Made by a program: the position numbers and the translations under genes
Assembly: GCA_025786725.1 (NCBI GenBank)
Contig: JAHLTZ010000005.1
Span: forward strand, 806,001 to 870,000
From: Syncephalis fuscata
Lineage: Eukaryota; Zoopagomycota; Zoopagomycetes; Zoopagales; Piptocephalidaceae
Reading direction: 5' to 3'
Length of the DNA stretch: 64,000 bases
The notes under the pieces: generated by a model
The model's input: only the letters and a program-made list of their open reading frames with translations
What the model was told of the DNA's origin: nothing
Database searches by the model: none
Part shown: in pieces, positions 12,957 to 24,881 of the stretch
Numbering within the stretch: the stretch's first letter is position 1
Layout: each line of letters opens with the position of its first letter

Positions 12957-15296
12957 GATAATATTGCTGATATTGGTATAGCTTAAAACGAACGCAGATA
13001 AAATTAGACACAGAAAACTTATAGCTTATACAGAGATAGTGTACAAACGATAAGTGCGTTACTGTGTGAGGATAGCTGGAATAGTGGTGGCAATGTTGTG
13101 ATGGGATAAATGAAGACAAGTAAATTTATATACACAGATATATATATATAGTAACTGGAAACTGGCTGGGAAAAGAGTACGGTTGTACTTGAACGTGGCA
13201 ATAGAGATGCATAAGCAGATATGCATTGCAAATGGGAAAAATTTGGTGTATCATTGGCATTCCAGTAATGCAGCGGAACAGCATAGCTGTTGCATCTACA
13301 AAGGACTATATGCATATTCAGCTAATAAAAATACTTACAAAGCTCCGGTATTAAATTGGGTGCGTGCAGCAGTAGTGTTTTGAGCAGACATAGATGTGAA
13401 GGCAACGACAAATGATCTGTGGTAGCGTGTAACTGTTGTTTTGAATTGTAATTAGTAAATAGTAAAGACTAGTTGAGGGGTTGCTAAAAAGGGCAGTTAT
13501 TGCAAAGGCTAGAATAATAAATAAACAAATTATCATGATGTTAGTATGTAAATACGTACAACGGGGTTTAAACGTAATCAAAAGCACAATGAACACGCTT
13601 TGACATGTCACGTTGTCGTTCTACGTGAATAGCATTTCACGAGACTATCAGCGTGCTTTTTGAAAATAAATTGAGCAATCTACAAAGGTGTAATACTAAA
13701 ATAGCGATTTTAGTAGCACGTTGTTAGAAGAAAAATACGCTAAAGCAAGAGCTGTGTGTACACGCAAGGTAAACGAAATGCAATGTGACTGCAGAGACGT
13801 GTCGAAAATCGACGCAGATAGCCATGCTGGATGGCAGCGGGTACTAAAAAATCTGCTCATTTACATCTGCGATAAGGTCATCATGGCTATTTATAGAAGC
13901 AGTGTATGATTTGATAATATTAAACACGTAATAAGCACTAATTCATTTTGTATATAATTGATAATATGGACACTAATAGAATTTTCGATATTTAGTAGCA
14001 CTGGTTGTTGATCAATTTTGCAAAGCTGACCAAATGCCACTGGTTAATGCATAATCAAACGACGCCATCTATTTTCCTTTGCATGCTCGCAATTGTGACC
14101 GATTCACAAGTTGCAAGGATAAAGGTATACACAGGGAAAAGTCGCATGCTGCTTCTCGCCGATAGATAGCAGCGATGGCAGACAAATGCTCGTGTGCATG
14201 CTATTGAATAATAGTTTTCACCATCTCTGAGACACATGACTTGTGTGCATGCATATCGTCTGCGTAAGGATGTTTTTCTACAAAGTGCGCTTTGCTCAAC
14301 TAAAAAGGGGTCATGCGTACAGTGTAATTAGTTAATGCAACGCTACTGAGCAGTGAAACCAATTCAGCAGTTTTGAAAAGGGGCATTTCTATCCTACAGA
14401 CAGCCCATTAGAAATGAATAGCATGCAGTACGACCAACGCAATTTAGACTAGAGTGAACTAGCGTGGATAATTGCTAAATCAAAGCTGAGATTCAATAAA
14501 ATTATCCATGGTAGATACCCAGCAACACCAAAAATAGCATAATACAATAATGAAATTATGAAAGTATGAAGGTATAAAAAATAATGAAAGTTACTAACTG
14601 TTTATGGCGCGCCGAAACTAATAAACTTGAAAATTTAGTGGAATGTATTAATAGAATTATGAATTAAAAGCAAGATTGTTTGATTTGAATATTAGTCAAA
14701 AAGTGGTGAAGTGTGGCATCTTTCACTGCCACCCGACTGTTGTTAGTATTTATTTTTATGTATGGCCTGGATAACCTATCAGCCTGCGTGTATTTGTCAG
14801 ACAATGCATGCTACAAGCAGAACTGCATGTATACCGTTGTTTTTTGCGTAAAATGGCGCAAACTCGTTTCCTATGCAATCGCAATTGACTGATTAGTAGG
14901 AATATACAGGTACCTACAAAGTAATACAACAAGGCTACAACGATGTATGGATGAAAGAACCGGTATTTTATGCATTCAATCAGTACTATACCAATCAAAT
15001 ACTTGGTAATTAAGCATGCAGATTATATTATCGCCGAAAAACAAAATTTGAACCGTCTTGGCCAAGGTAATGTTGTCATAGCTATTTTATTCGAGAATGC
15101 AAAACAAGTTTAAACTACCCCCATTAGGCCAAATCTGGATCTTTTACTTGAAAATTACCGTGATGTTATAGTTTAGCCAATGATAATTTAGACATTGCAT
15201 AAGGATAATATAATTCGTTGTTTCAAAGTTTTAATTATCGGTGCTTTAATGAAATTAGTATAATTATATCAAAATTGACTAATTGAATTAACTTTA
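12957..15296. other. Intergenic stretch
   Basis: About 2.3 kb with only short, compositionally unconvincing ORFs on both strands. A TA-dinucleotide tract lies at about 13136-13151. No tRNA or repeat recognised. Confidence 0.5.
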
Positions 15297-17493
15297 TTAA
15301 ATCGCTAAGATAATAGAGAATATGACCGTTACAACAGTCGCGCTCAAATTAGTACCACTTAAAGATTGGCCGATGCTTGATGAGCCACTATTAGACGTGT
15401 CTTGAGATTGGACACTATTTGGTGCATTGAGTTTGGCAGCAGTCCACAAAGGCTTACCATCCTTCCAGCTTTCGGACCAGTCAGACCTGGCTGCATAGTT
15501 TGGATTGGTGATAACATTGTCTGTACTAGATTTCGGCATTACCCCGATAAGTTCTTCAACTTTTTTGATGGTGACTTGTGATTCTTTACGTTTGGTGGCA
15601 AGTGATTTTGCTGCGCCCGAATAATGTGCAGCTAGACATCGCACATTTGAGGCAGCAAGTGCTGGATTTTCAGCCACTTGCTCCTTAGGTAGACGTATAT
15701 TAACGACTACATCCCCGTAATCGGCACTAAAAGTCAAGTCCGTTTTTGGTAGTACATTTGGTAATAGATCAGGTCGATTGCCAAGTGCCGATGGAGAGAC
15801 ATAGTTGTTAATTAAATTGATTTTGGAATAAAATTCACCAATTGAGCTTTCTTTATCGCGTGTGGCTTTAATATCGCTGCTGTTCATGCCATTCATCTTC
15901 ATCCAGTCCTCGGTCACTGCTTCCGGCCTACGGAGTTGTGTGAGTGAATGACGGTCAGAGCTGTTGGGTAGAACGGCCGCCTTGTTGGCTGTAGAACTAC
16001 TTTTGCCGTCGATGCTATATCGAATAATTTCTACAGTGATGACTTTTTCAGCAGAAACTGCTTTACTGCCATTACTCGACAAGTAGATGGTTAGCATGCC
16101 AATGGCGCCTTTTTCCTTTTTACCATCTCCAAGCAGCATCTGTTCACCCGCACCAAGATCTTTTAGCGCTGTGAAGCCGGATGGTGATTCATCAAGCGGA
16201 GTAGAGTTTTGGCTACTGTTGTTTGCTGCTCCATTTGAAGTCAATTCGGCAAAGCCTTTGTACTATTGGCAGATGTAGAGTTAGAATAAAGCACTTTGAA
16301 CGTATTTTCCTTGATGTCGACAGATGGTGGCGGCAAATCCTTAATGGTTTATCAGCAACTTCAGACTTAGGACTCATTGACTCAACCGTTAACTCTGCAT
16401 ATTCATAGCATAGTGAGCGTGTATCGAGTACATCACTAACACGTAGATTATTCCATGGTTTAATAACATGATCTGATCGGGCCTGACTGCCGTCTCGCAT
16501 AGCGCCCTCAAATGTTTTTGCCTGTTTTCCATGGACATTCTGCCATGTTGCCCATATTTTATCAATCATAGCATGATGCATAAAGAATATTGGGTCGGCT
16601 ACAGAGTGCATGGTGTTCATGTGCCCTCCAAGACCGATATGCACACGCGCGTGCAGCACATTTTCTAAAGTTTGATAAAATTCGACAAAATTGGATGTTT
16701 GAGTAATAAGCCGCTGGACTGCCTCTGTGGAGTGAAAAGAATTAATGGAGTTTTTCAAGTCATATTGACGCCGTATGCAGTTTGTTTGAGCGTAATACGG
16801 TCGGTATTGGAAGAACTGTCCAGTGGTTAAGCACTGGTCATTTTCACGGCCATTGCCACCAAAATAGTCTGAACTAAGGATGATGGATGACTCTGGTGCT
16901 TGTGAATCGTATGACCAGTCCCAATACGGAAGCATGATGGCTGGGTCAATTTTTTGAAGTTCGAGTTCAAATTTGTGAATGAAGAGACGATGCCACGGTA
17001 GAAATATGGGGCTAAAGTGTGCATAACTGCTTGCTCTGTTGTGCTCGTCAACGATTTCGTCATAAATGTTGGGCTGTGTACCGGATTGTAACTTTTTTAT
17101 AGCTCCAAACAAAGACTGGCGCTGTTGTTCAGTCAATGTGCGGATTTCTTGTCGCTTTCGAATAGACGCACATTTTGCTGGTTTAACCGGCGATGTACTA
17201 CTTGAGACGGTGGTAGCAGGCACCGGCGAGTCTGCAGTTTCTGTAGGAATGCCGGTAACTGCACTATTGGCTCTGGCCACTGGATTAGGCAATGCAGGAC
17301 TAGGTGGTGTTAATGCTGGCGAAGAGGATGATGACTGGCCAGCAGTATCGGTTTTGGTTGGTGTAGATTGCGACGAGTCCACAGCAAAAACCTCTTTAAA
17401 CATACCATTGATAGCTAGCAGTATTAATACATGAATAATACTGATTTGCCATTTTAAAATGTTGTAGGTAGAGAATAGATGCATGATGGTCAC
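15297..17493 (-). CDS. Tyrosinase with membrane anchor-like tail
   Basis: Binuclear copper monooxygenase (phenol to o-quinone; melanin or cross-linking chemistry). N-terminal hydrophobic segment at residues about 14-37, then a Ser/Thr/Pro-rich linker. CuA site: a His in DEHNRA plus HFSPIFLPWHR (H-x8-H). CuB site: HARVHIG and FFMHHAMID. YWDWSYDSQAP lies between them. A long C-terminal extension ends in a hydrophobic stretch (ATVVTVIFSIILAI) after a Ser/Gly-rich region, suggesting GPI or membrane anchoring. No intron is needed, but two -1 breaks lie at about 16340 (AAA run) and 16248 (TT run); with two added bases the frame is 733 codons. It is a tandem paralogue of the next gene, same orientation. 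All copper ligands are present, so activity is plausible. Confidence 0.88.
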
Positions 17494-18582
17494 TTTTCAA
17501 AACTATTTTACTACGTAGCAATAAAGTAATAAAAATTCAACACGGAAAAGCTTAAACGTCAAAAATCTAGATGTATATGAGTGAAATAGCGAAATAGATA
17601 TGCTAAATCAGATTGATGATGAAATTGGTCGTGCGATGACAAGAGATGAAGGAAGGTTTTATGACTGGGTGTCTACAAAATAATTAGTGTGTCATTTAAA
17701 TAAATATACATGAATACCGGTTAGGTATTCATTGTAACGCCTAGTTAAAAACTTTTAAAACAGTGTTTGTTCAATTGTTCTCCTAAGAGTCCCACTGCCT
17801 ATTGTATATGTCACAAATGGGATACGGAATCATTGAATAAATAGCACGCAAAACAATGGCTGGGACTAACAATGGTATATTCAAAAGTATTAAATGGATT
17901 TTAATCTATTGTCTTAGCAAAATTTACAATTAATCGACTATTTGGCGTAGTAGATGTTAATGGAAATGCATGCTTAAGTGTGTTGACGATGTAAAAGTCC
18001 ACTTTCCAAAATAAAACAAACAATCATTGGAAGTTTTCATCATGAGCGGTATTTTTACAGAAACATATCAAGCTGTCTTGGATAAAGTTTCAACTTGGTT
18101 TTGAGTGTATAGAATTTGATGTCTGTAACACAACAAACACGATGTTCGAAAATGAATTAGGCATTCAAAAGTTTTGTTTCGTCGTTTTTAATGATAATAA
18201 TATTTTATTCAAGCAACGTTTAATCATGCGTACAGTTACATGACAATTTACGTGTTGCATAGTTTGAATTATTGCGCTGTTTTATGTAACATTAATATCT
18301 TTCCATGACTATTTTAGTTTAATCTCCGAAAATTTTATAGTTGTTACACAAGTTGTTTTAACAAAATATTACCTGTATTCCATTATACCTTGCTTTACGG
18401 TTGGTACAAATAATTAGTTCAAAATATTAATCATAGAATGTTTTCAATTAAATTTTAATGTTTATAAAATTCAAATCAACAACTTAGATTATAACATAGA
18501 CAAATGAGCTGTTTTTTAGTAAATCTATATGATAAATGCCTAGTGTATTATTTATTTAAAATTATGCAATTGACAAATCAGA
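17494..18582. other. Spacer between tandem tyrosinases
   Basis: About 1.1 kb of AT-rich sequence with no supported gene, presumably the promoter of the first tyrosinase and 3' region of the second. Confidence 0.5.
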
Positions 18583-20066
18583 TTATTGTACTTGAGTTGA
18601 ATTATCCAATAAATTGTTAACATAGGCCTGTACATTTTTTCCGGTGTTCTTGAATACTCTTCCAAATGCTGAAGTACCTTGGAAAAGGTTTGCCAATGAT
18701 ACAACACCATCACTGCCTACCACGGCGCTTAAACTCTTCAGCATGGCTTTGTCGTTATCAACTTGTACACCCGCATCAATGGCCGATTGTTTAAGTTGCA
18801 CAATTGCCTTGGCACTATTACTTTGTGTCGGAGTAGGCAGCTCTACAGATTTACCATCGACATCAACTGTAAACTTGGTGGCTTTGTCCGACTCGATTAC
18901 TCTACGCAACAGCTCATTGCGATGCCATAATGCAGCCGGTGAAATGTAGCCAGAAACCTGGTTTAGTTGCTTGTAAATTCGTTTCCTTCTTGTTCAAACA
19001 TACGAATTTGAGTAATGTTCATATTATTCATTTTGCACCATGATTCTGGAAGGGGAGCCATGGGAGCAGGATGGATCAAGTTGATGCGGTTTGAAGATGC
19101 CGCGGTGGCATTGGCAATGGTGTTTGTTGACTTATTCTGATCAAATGTATCAGCGCTTCGTTTAACTAAAGCGGGCAATCGGCCTTGGGTATTTTGATTT
19201 TCGTATGCTTTTACCGGATTAGCATAAACATAGCACATGTCATCGCTTTGTGTATCAAGAACACTAGAGACGACGGCGCCCCATGGTGCTAGTTCCATAT
19301 TTGGGCCCCAATTACCAGCCGCCATTGCTTGTTCTGGCCCTCTTGCTTGCCATTGTGCCCAAAATCTATCGACATTGGCATGATGTAGGAAAAATAGTGG
19401 ATCGGTTGATGAGGCCATAGTTGCAAATCTGCCACCTATATTAACATGAACACCACTATGCGGTGTGCCTTCGATTCGCGCCCAGAAGTCGTTAAAATTA
19501 TCAAAGTTTTGGATTATATATGAAACCTCTTCTGGTGTGCTAAATCTTCTGATTCTGTTACCATTACTGTATTTGCGATAAATACATTGCTTGGATAGTG
19601 TCGCTTGTAACATTGGCTTGTAGTCTTTGAATGCACCATCTTGGACGCAGCCATCAAAAGCTCTGCCATTGCCTCCAAAGTATTTATCGGACAACACGGG
19701 CGATGCATGAGGAGCCCAAGCATCAGCTGTCCAATCCCAATACGGTAGAACAACGGTAGGATCAACTTTACGTAGTGCATTTTCAAATTCCTTTACATAT
19801 TTACGATGCCAAGAAAAGAAAATCGGAGTATAATGAATACTGTTTGCCTGGTCAAGATGAAGTTGTGCCAGCTTGTCCATAGTGCTGGGTTGTCCGTCTT
19901 TCATGATTGTTTTAAGAGCATTGGCAAAACTGTTCCATTCGGTTTGTGACAAGTCACGGACTTCACGACGTATCAAAGGTTGTGTGCATGCGGCATTAGC
20001 ATGACTAACCAGTGTGGCACAGGCCGCCACCGTAAATAAAACTAGGCAATTGATGGAAAAGCGCAT
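18583..20066 (-). CDS. Secreted tyrosinase
   Basis: Second tyrosinase of the tandem pair. It starts with a clean signal peptide (hydrophobic core LVLFTVAACATLVS, cleavage near ANA-AC). CuA: HLDQANSIHYTPIFFSWHR; CuB: HSGVHVNIGG and FFLHHANVD; YWDWTADAWAP lies in between. The C-terminal domain is shorter than in its neighbour and lacks the hydrophobic tail, so this copy is probably secreted. One -1 break at about 18966 stops the long frame after EFTSN; the next frame continues with a well-formed segment (SGYISPAALWHRNELLRR) to a stop at 18583. Adding one base gives 495 codons. No introns. The copper-site signatures are strong. The role (pigment, wall cross-linking or defence) is inference. Confidence 0.9.
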
Positions 20067-20944
20067 TATTACTTGATGATAATGAATGAGTGCTGTTAGT
20101 TATTGAATTATAAATTCAGTTTCTGTGTTGCAATTGATGCTGTTAATGTTAAACAAAAATTGATGTCCTTATTGTAGTGAATGAATTTGCTGCGTAGATA
20201 TTATTGAAAATTAATGATTATGATTTAAACGTAAGTAGAAATTAATCCCTGCAATTACTATTACGATAAATGAGAATGGCGCGCGTTTGTGGATGTAATT
20301 GTGTCTGAGAAATGTATGAATCTATACGAAAATCGCTCATATTTTATAGCAACCAGGTTTGCAATGAAATTAAGAATTGTAGCATACTATTTTGTGTAAC
20401 TAGAGACAAGAATATGTTCAATCATACATCGGATTATTGCCTTGAATTTTCAAATTCATTAATTACGAATTCAAGGAAACATTCTCTGTCACTCTATGAC
20501 ATGTTATTACAAGAACCAATAATAGAGAGAAATATCTTTATTACGTGAATGATGGCCTTAATACCCAGGCCTTAATATCCAGGCCTTATTATATTACAGC
20601 ACAACAGGATTTCATACTATTAATAGAAACACAATGCGTGAATATTTACATAAGTTTATTGAGTATTTTTTAATATTTATTATATTTTATTGCTGCTTCT
20701 TTGTAATTTAACATATCTGAATAATTTTTAAAATAAATAAAAAAGTGTTTATTGTTATAAACAATTTAACGTGGTGCATGATTTGCATAAAATAAATAAA
20801 CTATAAATATGCATAATTTGTTCCTGTTACATTGAAAGGTTTAAGAAGACTGGCAATCATTTGCTAAAAATAAATGTACAAATTAGAAGATGGGCCAAAA
20901 CAAATATACTTTTCTAGTTATATTTTATTACTATTATGTACAGA
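20067..20944. other. Intergenic stretch
   Basis: Non-coding, AT-rich. It includes a short imperfect tandem repeat at about 20550-20592 in which the word CCAGGCCTTAATA and close variants occur three times. No gene supported. Confidence 0.5.
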
Positions 20945-23263
20945 CTATCGGATGTCTATTGTTTCATAATCACCGGCGTAGAAAAACACATGACCATCTC
21001 GTGTAATATCCTATTATTTAATACAACAACGTTGATGGTAACGCATAATTAATAAACAGCAAGTGACAATGCCTCAAATGTCACCAAGGTACTTACCGTG
21101 TATAATGGTTGGTTGGGGTGTGGATGAAATGCGCCTTTTTGACGGCAATTCTGTATAATACCAATGCCGGGTGGCCTTGTAAGTCGAATACTTGATACCT
21201 GGATAGAAACAAGTGTTACTAAAACAAATGTCGCGTCAATAATTATTCATTTACATAGGAGTATGTCGAGGTGAACAAACAACGGCTACTGCCTCAGGAA
21301 GCATTATTGATAGGATACATGGGTGTGTAGATCGACTGAAGACATAAAGCACGTTTGTGTTGGATGTGTCTAATAGTACGGAACATTAGTAAATATAACC
21401 ATTTAATGATATTCAACAAATGCTTACATGAATCCATCCTAATGTCATTAGATCTCGTTTATCTAACTCGTCGAATAATGATCCTTCATCTTCTGTTTGA
21501 CAAGTGTCGCTAGTGGCCGATTGCTTAGGAATAATCAGCGTAGTAACTCGGAATGCATTACGAGACTAAATTATCAGATGTTATGTTCATATCATCGTTT
21601 AATAATGGCACTATTAAACCTACTAAAATACCACACAAAATACCACAAGTTTCTACATTGCGTGCTGTATTACGATGTGCTATTTGCAAAAAGCCTTTAA
21701 TGATACCTTGAGGCAAATAAAGACTGCGTAGTGGTTCACCCCCCTCGTCTACCGCTGTATCCGCCAATCATTAGTAATGCTGCTACTAGCTGCTCATTGG
21801 TATACTAACCTTGAATTGGTTCTTCACGTATAACAGGTGCCGGCTTAGTTATTAGCTTTGGCTTAGAAGCTGGCTTAGGTGTTGGCGGCGTAGAAGTGTA
21901 GCCGCTGGGATAAGGAGCATTATGCGCGTACATAGGCACATTATGCGATGGCATTGGTTGTACACGCCCAGGATACCATGAATGGGATGTTTTTGGAGTA
22001 GGAAAGTGAAAACGAGGTGGCACTTGTGGTCTAGCTACATTGTCGGGCAATTGAAATACGGCTGGTGGCCCTTGTTCGCTGGCATAATCGGTGGCAGAAA
22101 AGGTGATACTTTCTGGAAAGGTGTAGGCATAGCTACTGAACCACCCGGATAGAGAGACGATGATGGCGGTGGCGAGGAAGAGTTCTGATATTTAGGATCG
22201 AATAAAGGCGGTAATGGCGGGTTGTGGGCAGTGGCCACAGGCGGATAAATCCTATATTGCATTACAAAGTTGTAATCATTTCGTAATAGTAACTAATAGA
22301 TATAATTACCGATCACTTTGATTATTGGATGCCAACTCAGGATAAACGGGTCGATTTGTATTCTATGTATTATTGTCATTAGTAATTAAAACCATCTATT
22401 TTTATTATATCAAATACCGTAATCATAGCAGCAGTGCAGTTGTAGTAGTTATTGATCTATCCGGTATTAATGCCAATCTACCCTGTATTGCTATTCACTT
22501 ACTGCGATTGATGGTGTAAATTTAAACCTGCCAATCCATGTGCTACTGTCCAGCTACCGTCATTAAGTGCACCACGAATTTGGTGCCGCTCCTCTTGTGA
22601 TAATGGTATTCTGGACTCGGAAGATGAAGCTGATGGCAAATTACTATTAGATACTGATGTCGATGCTATATCCTTTGACGGCTCTTTAGATTCATTTCTT
22701 TTTAAGTGATCGTTATTTGTCGAGTTCTTTTCGGCCAGTGTCAATACCATTGGCTTTAAAGACTCTAAACGAGCAATAGTTTCGTTACATTCCTATCCCA
22801 TATATTATAATAACCATATTTGTTATTAGTATGGCTATCAATGGCAGCGTGTTCAAGCTGATACCTCTTAATAGATAGAAATCCGACGGTTCTGCTTTCT
22901 TCTTTGTACTGTGGGTGTTTAGGAAGCTCTTTTAGCACCAGTCTATCGAATTTCATACACAGCGTTTAAACACTTTAGACGGCAGTTTGAATTCCTTGTC
23001 TACTTACGTTACATAGCGCAGGAATAGAATGTAAGCTCGTATAATGTCATCCTCGGCCAGGTAAGAGCGCGCCTACATGGCAGTTGAGATTCATAATAGC
23101 CTACGCTAACGCACTCTACTGCCAGTCTTCTTACCTGTCGGTGCATCTCTTGGACTGAACGGAGGTATACTCGTAATGAGATCTCGGGTCTAACCTCCGG
23201 TAAACCTGCATCTGCCGCTTTGTTCAGCTCTTGTAAAACACGAGTCTCCATAGTTTTAACCAA
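20945..23263 (-). CDS. STAMBP: AMSH/STAMBP-type JAMM deubiquitinase
   Basis: Zinc metallo-deubiquitinase of the AMSH family (Lys63-chain removal at endosomes/ESCRT). The N-terminal exons encode the USP8/MIT-like dimer region (ISLRVYLRSVQEMHRQ...YILFLRYV, KELPKHPQY). A polar coiled region follows, then a long Pro-rich linker, then the MPN+ domain: SLYLPQGIIKGFL, ETCGILCGIL, TLIIPKQSATSDTC, LMTLGWIH, THPTQTCFMSSVDLHTH (the JAMM ligands H-x-H and D) and NCRQKGAFHPHP. Exons (approximate): 23135-23263, 23008-23072, near 22850-22942, 22502-22792, 22310-22362, 21810-22251, 21624-21748, 21428-21565, 21255-21369, 21097-21198, 20945-21010. Breaks: about 22080, about 21306 inside the JAMM core, and donors at 22501 and 21254 that each lack one G for correct phase. 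The exon 3/4 junction is unresolved. Confidence 0.82.
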
Positions 23264-23373
23264 TAGTAAATCAAGAGTAATAAGATATGAAAATGTATTT
23301 TAAACAACGATACATATACATAAAGCACTGCCCTATTTATACACAACACACATGCTCACATATACACACAAAT

Positions 23374-24446
23374 TTATTTAGCATCTGGATCCTGTTTGGT
23401 AAAATTTAAATGGTCTTCATAGAAACTGATCAACTGTAACATTTACGGTCAAACACACTCTATAATTAGTATGTAATATTTACCTTAAGAGGGCATCTTT
23501 CATGAACCTGGCTAGCATGGTGTACTGTTTGTTTCCATCTTTCCTAAATAATGGTAAGTACGTACAAACACACGTCTGCTTTAACAAACATAATTAATTA
23601 CCATAGCAAATAAACAAGCAAATTATTATTAGCTATTCGTTCCACTGTCTCCACTTTAAGTACATGGTCTTCCCAATCGATCGAATAACTAATATCACTT
23701 ATAAGACTCGTTTTACTTGAGGGCGTATTGATAGACGATTTGCTGTCAATAGATGAATTTAACTTTGATTTGTCATCAGGCGTATCTGTTATATTGTTAT
23801 ACTGTTAAATAACATTGACTTATACAATAATACTTGAGTCAGCCTTACCATTCAATTTGAATTCTTCCGCATTGCTAACATCAGAACGTCGTCGTTTATT
23901 TGAACTTTCTTTTTTCTTTTTATTACCACCATTGGCATGAAAATTACGCCAATAATCCTCCAATAACTCTTCAGCATTTCTAATCACATTTCAATTAGTA
24001 ATTACGTATAAGCAATAATTAATAGCCTACACATTTTCTATATCTTCCCATGTATTCTCATCATCAGGATAACCTTTCCATTTAATAAGAAATTGCTGTC
24101 TTCCCTAATAACAATGATGACAATAATGGCAATGATTAATAACAAAATCGGCTATAATTACCACTATTGACTACCTTGCGATTACGATTACCGATAATTG
24201 CTTCAACTTCATATACACCTTCTTCCAAGTTTTCTTCCTTTACTAAACCATCTTCAATCTTGGCTTTGGTATCTTCATGTTTAATTTTAATATCTTCATC
24301 TTCAAGGTCAATAATCTCATTATAAGCCTTTTTGCTCCCTTATTTACATGATGGTTAGTTTATATCTAACCGTTTAATAGACTTACCTGTAGCGGTGCCT
24401 GTTTTTTACGAGAATGAGACAAGCCGATTCCCGATTCCAATTCCAT
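23374..24446 (-). CDS. HP1-like chromodomain / chromo-shadow protein
   Basis: Heterochromatin protein that binds H3K9-methylated histone tails. The chromodomain is split over three exons (YEVEAIIGNRNRK, QFLIKWKGYPDDENTWEDIEN, AEELLEDYW). A basic hinge with a KRRR motif follows, then the chromo-shadow domain (SIDWEDHVLKVETVER, LLVYLLWKDG, HERCPLKLISFYEDHLNF). Exons: 24387-24446, 24175-24338, 24031-24104, 23849-23979, 23602-23785, 23484-23543, 23374-23433. Two -1 breaks: one at the acceptor near 24339 and one in the A run near 23538. Adding two bases gives 245 codons, the usual HP1 size. It ends 110 bp upstream of the deubiquitinase start on the same strand and is divergent from GRC3. Confidence 0.88.
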
Positions 24447-24881
24447 TGAGTCTAGTTCTTACGTCTGTATCTTGCTAATGTCCCGGTGATAGCAGGGTAG
24501 AAGCAGTCCAATGACTTAAAGACAAACCTTTAGACTGGGCACTAGTATAGTGTTGCAACAAATCTCAATTTACTGTCAAGTGTTGTTTAAATGCCAGTGT
24601 AGTGAAATAATTGGTCGTCAATATTGACTGCTATACAAATAGTTGTAAATATTTACAACCAATAATATAATACTAACAGATATTATTATTATAATAACAC
24701 TACTGATAAGTGGATTCAGAGGTAATATCGAGTATTTGTATCAAAGGCCAATTGTATAATAAATAAACAGGAAATGGAATTTGTATGTCAATGTTGAACA
24801 AAATAGATCGAATTAATAGTTAATTAATCATTGAATTTAAACTGTAGATTTATATAAACACAATATTTTCTTTTTTTTATC
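24447..24881. promoter_or_regulatory. Shared divergent promoter region of HP1 and GRC3
   Basis: 435 bp between two oppositely directed starts. It is AT-rich with a pyrimidine tract (TTTTCTTTTTTTTATC) directly before the GRC3 ATG at 24882. Individual sites cannot be assigned. Confidence 0.4.

Noticed and set aside
13019..13315. Minus-strand 98-codon ORF upstream of the proline-rich orphan
   Set aside because: Composition (Tyr/Ile/Leu/Ser from AT-rich DNA) is that of random translation, and no junction to the orphan could be supported.
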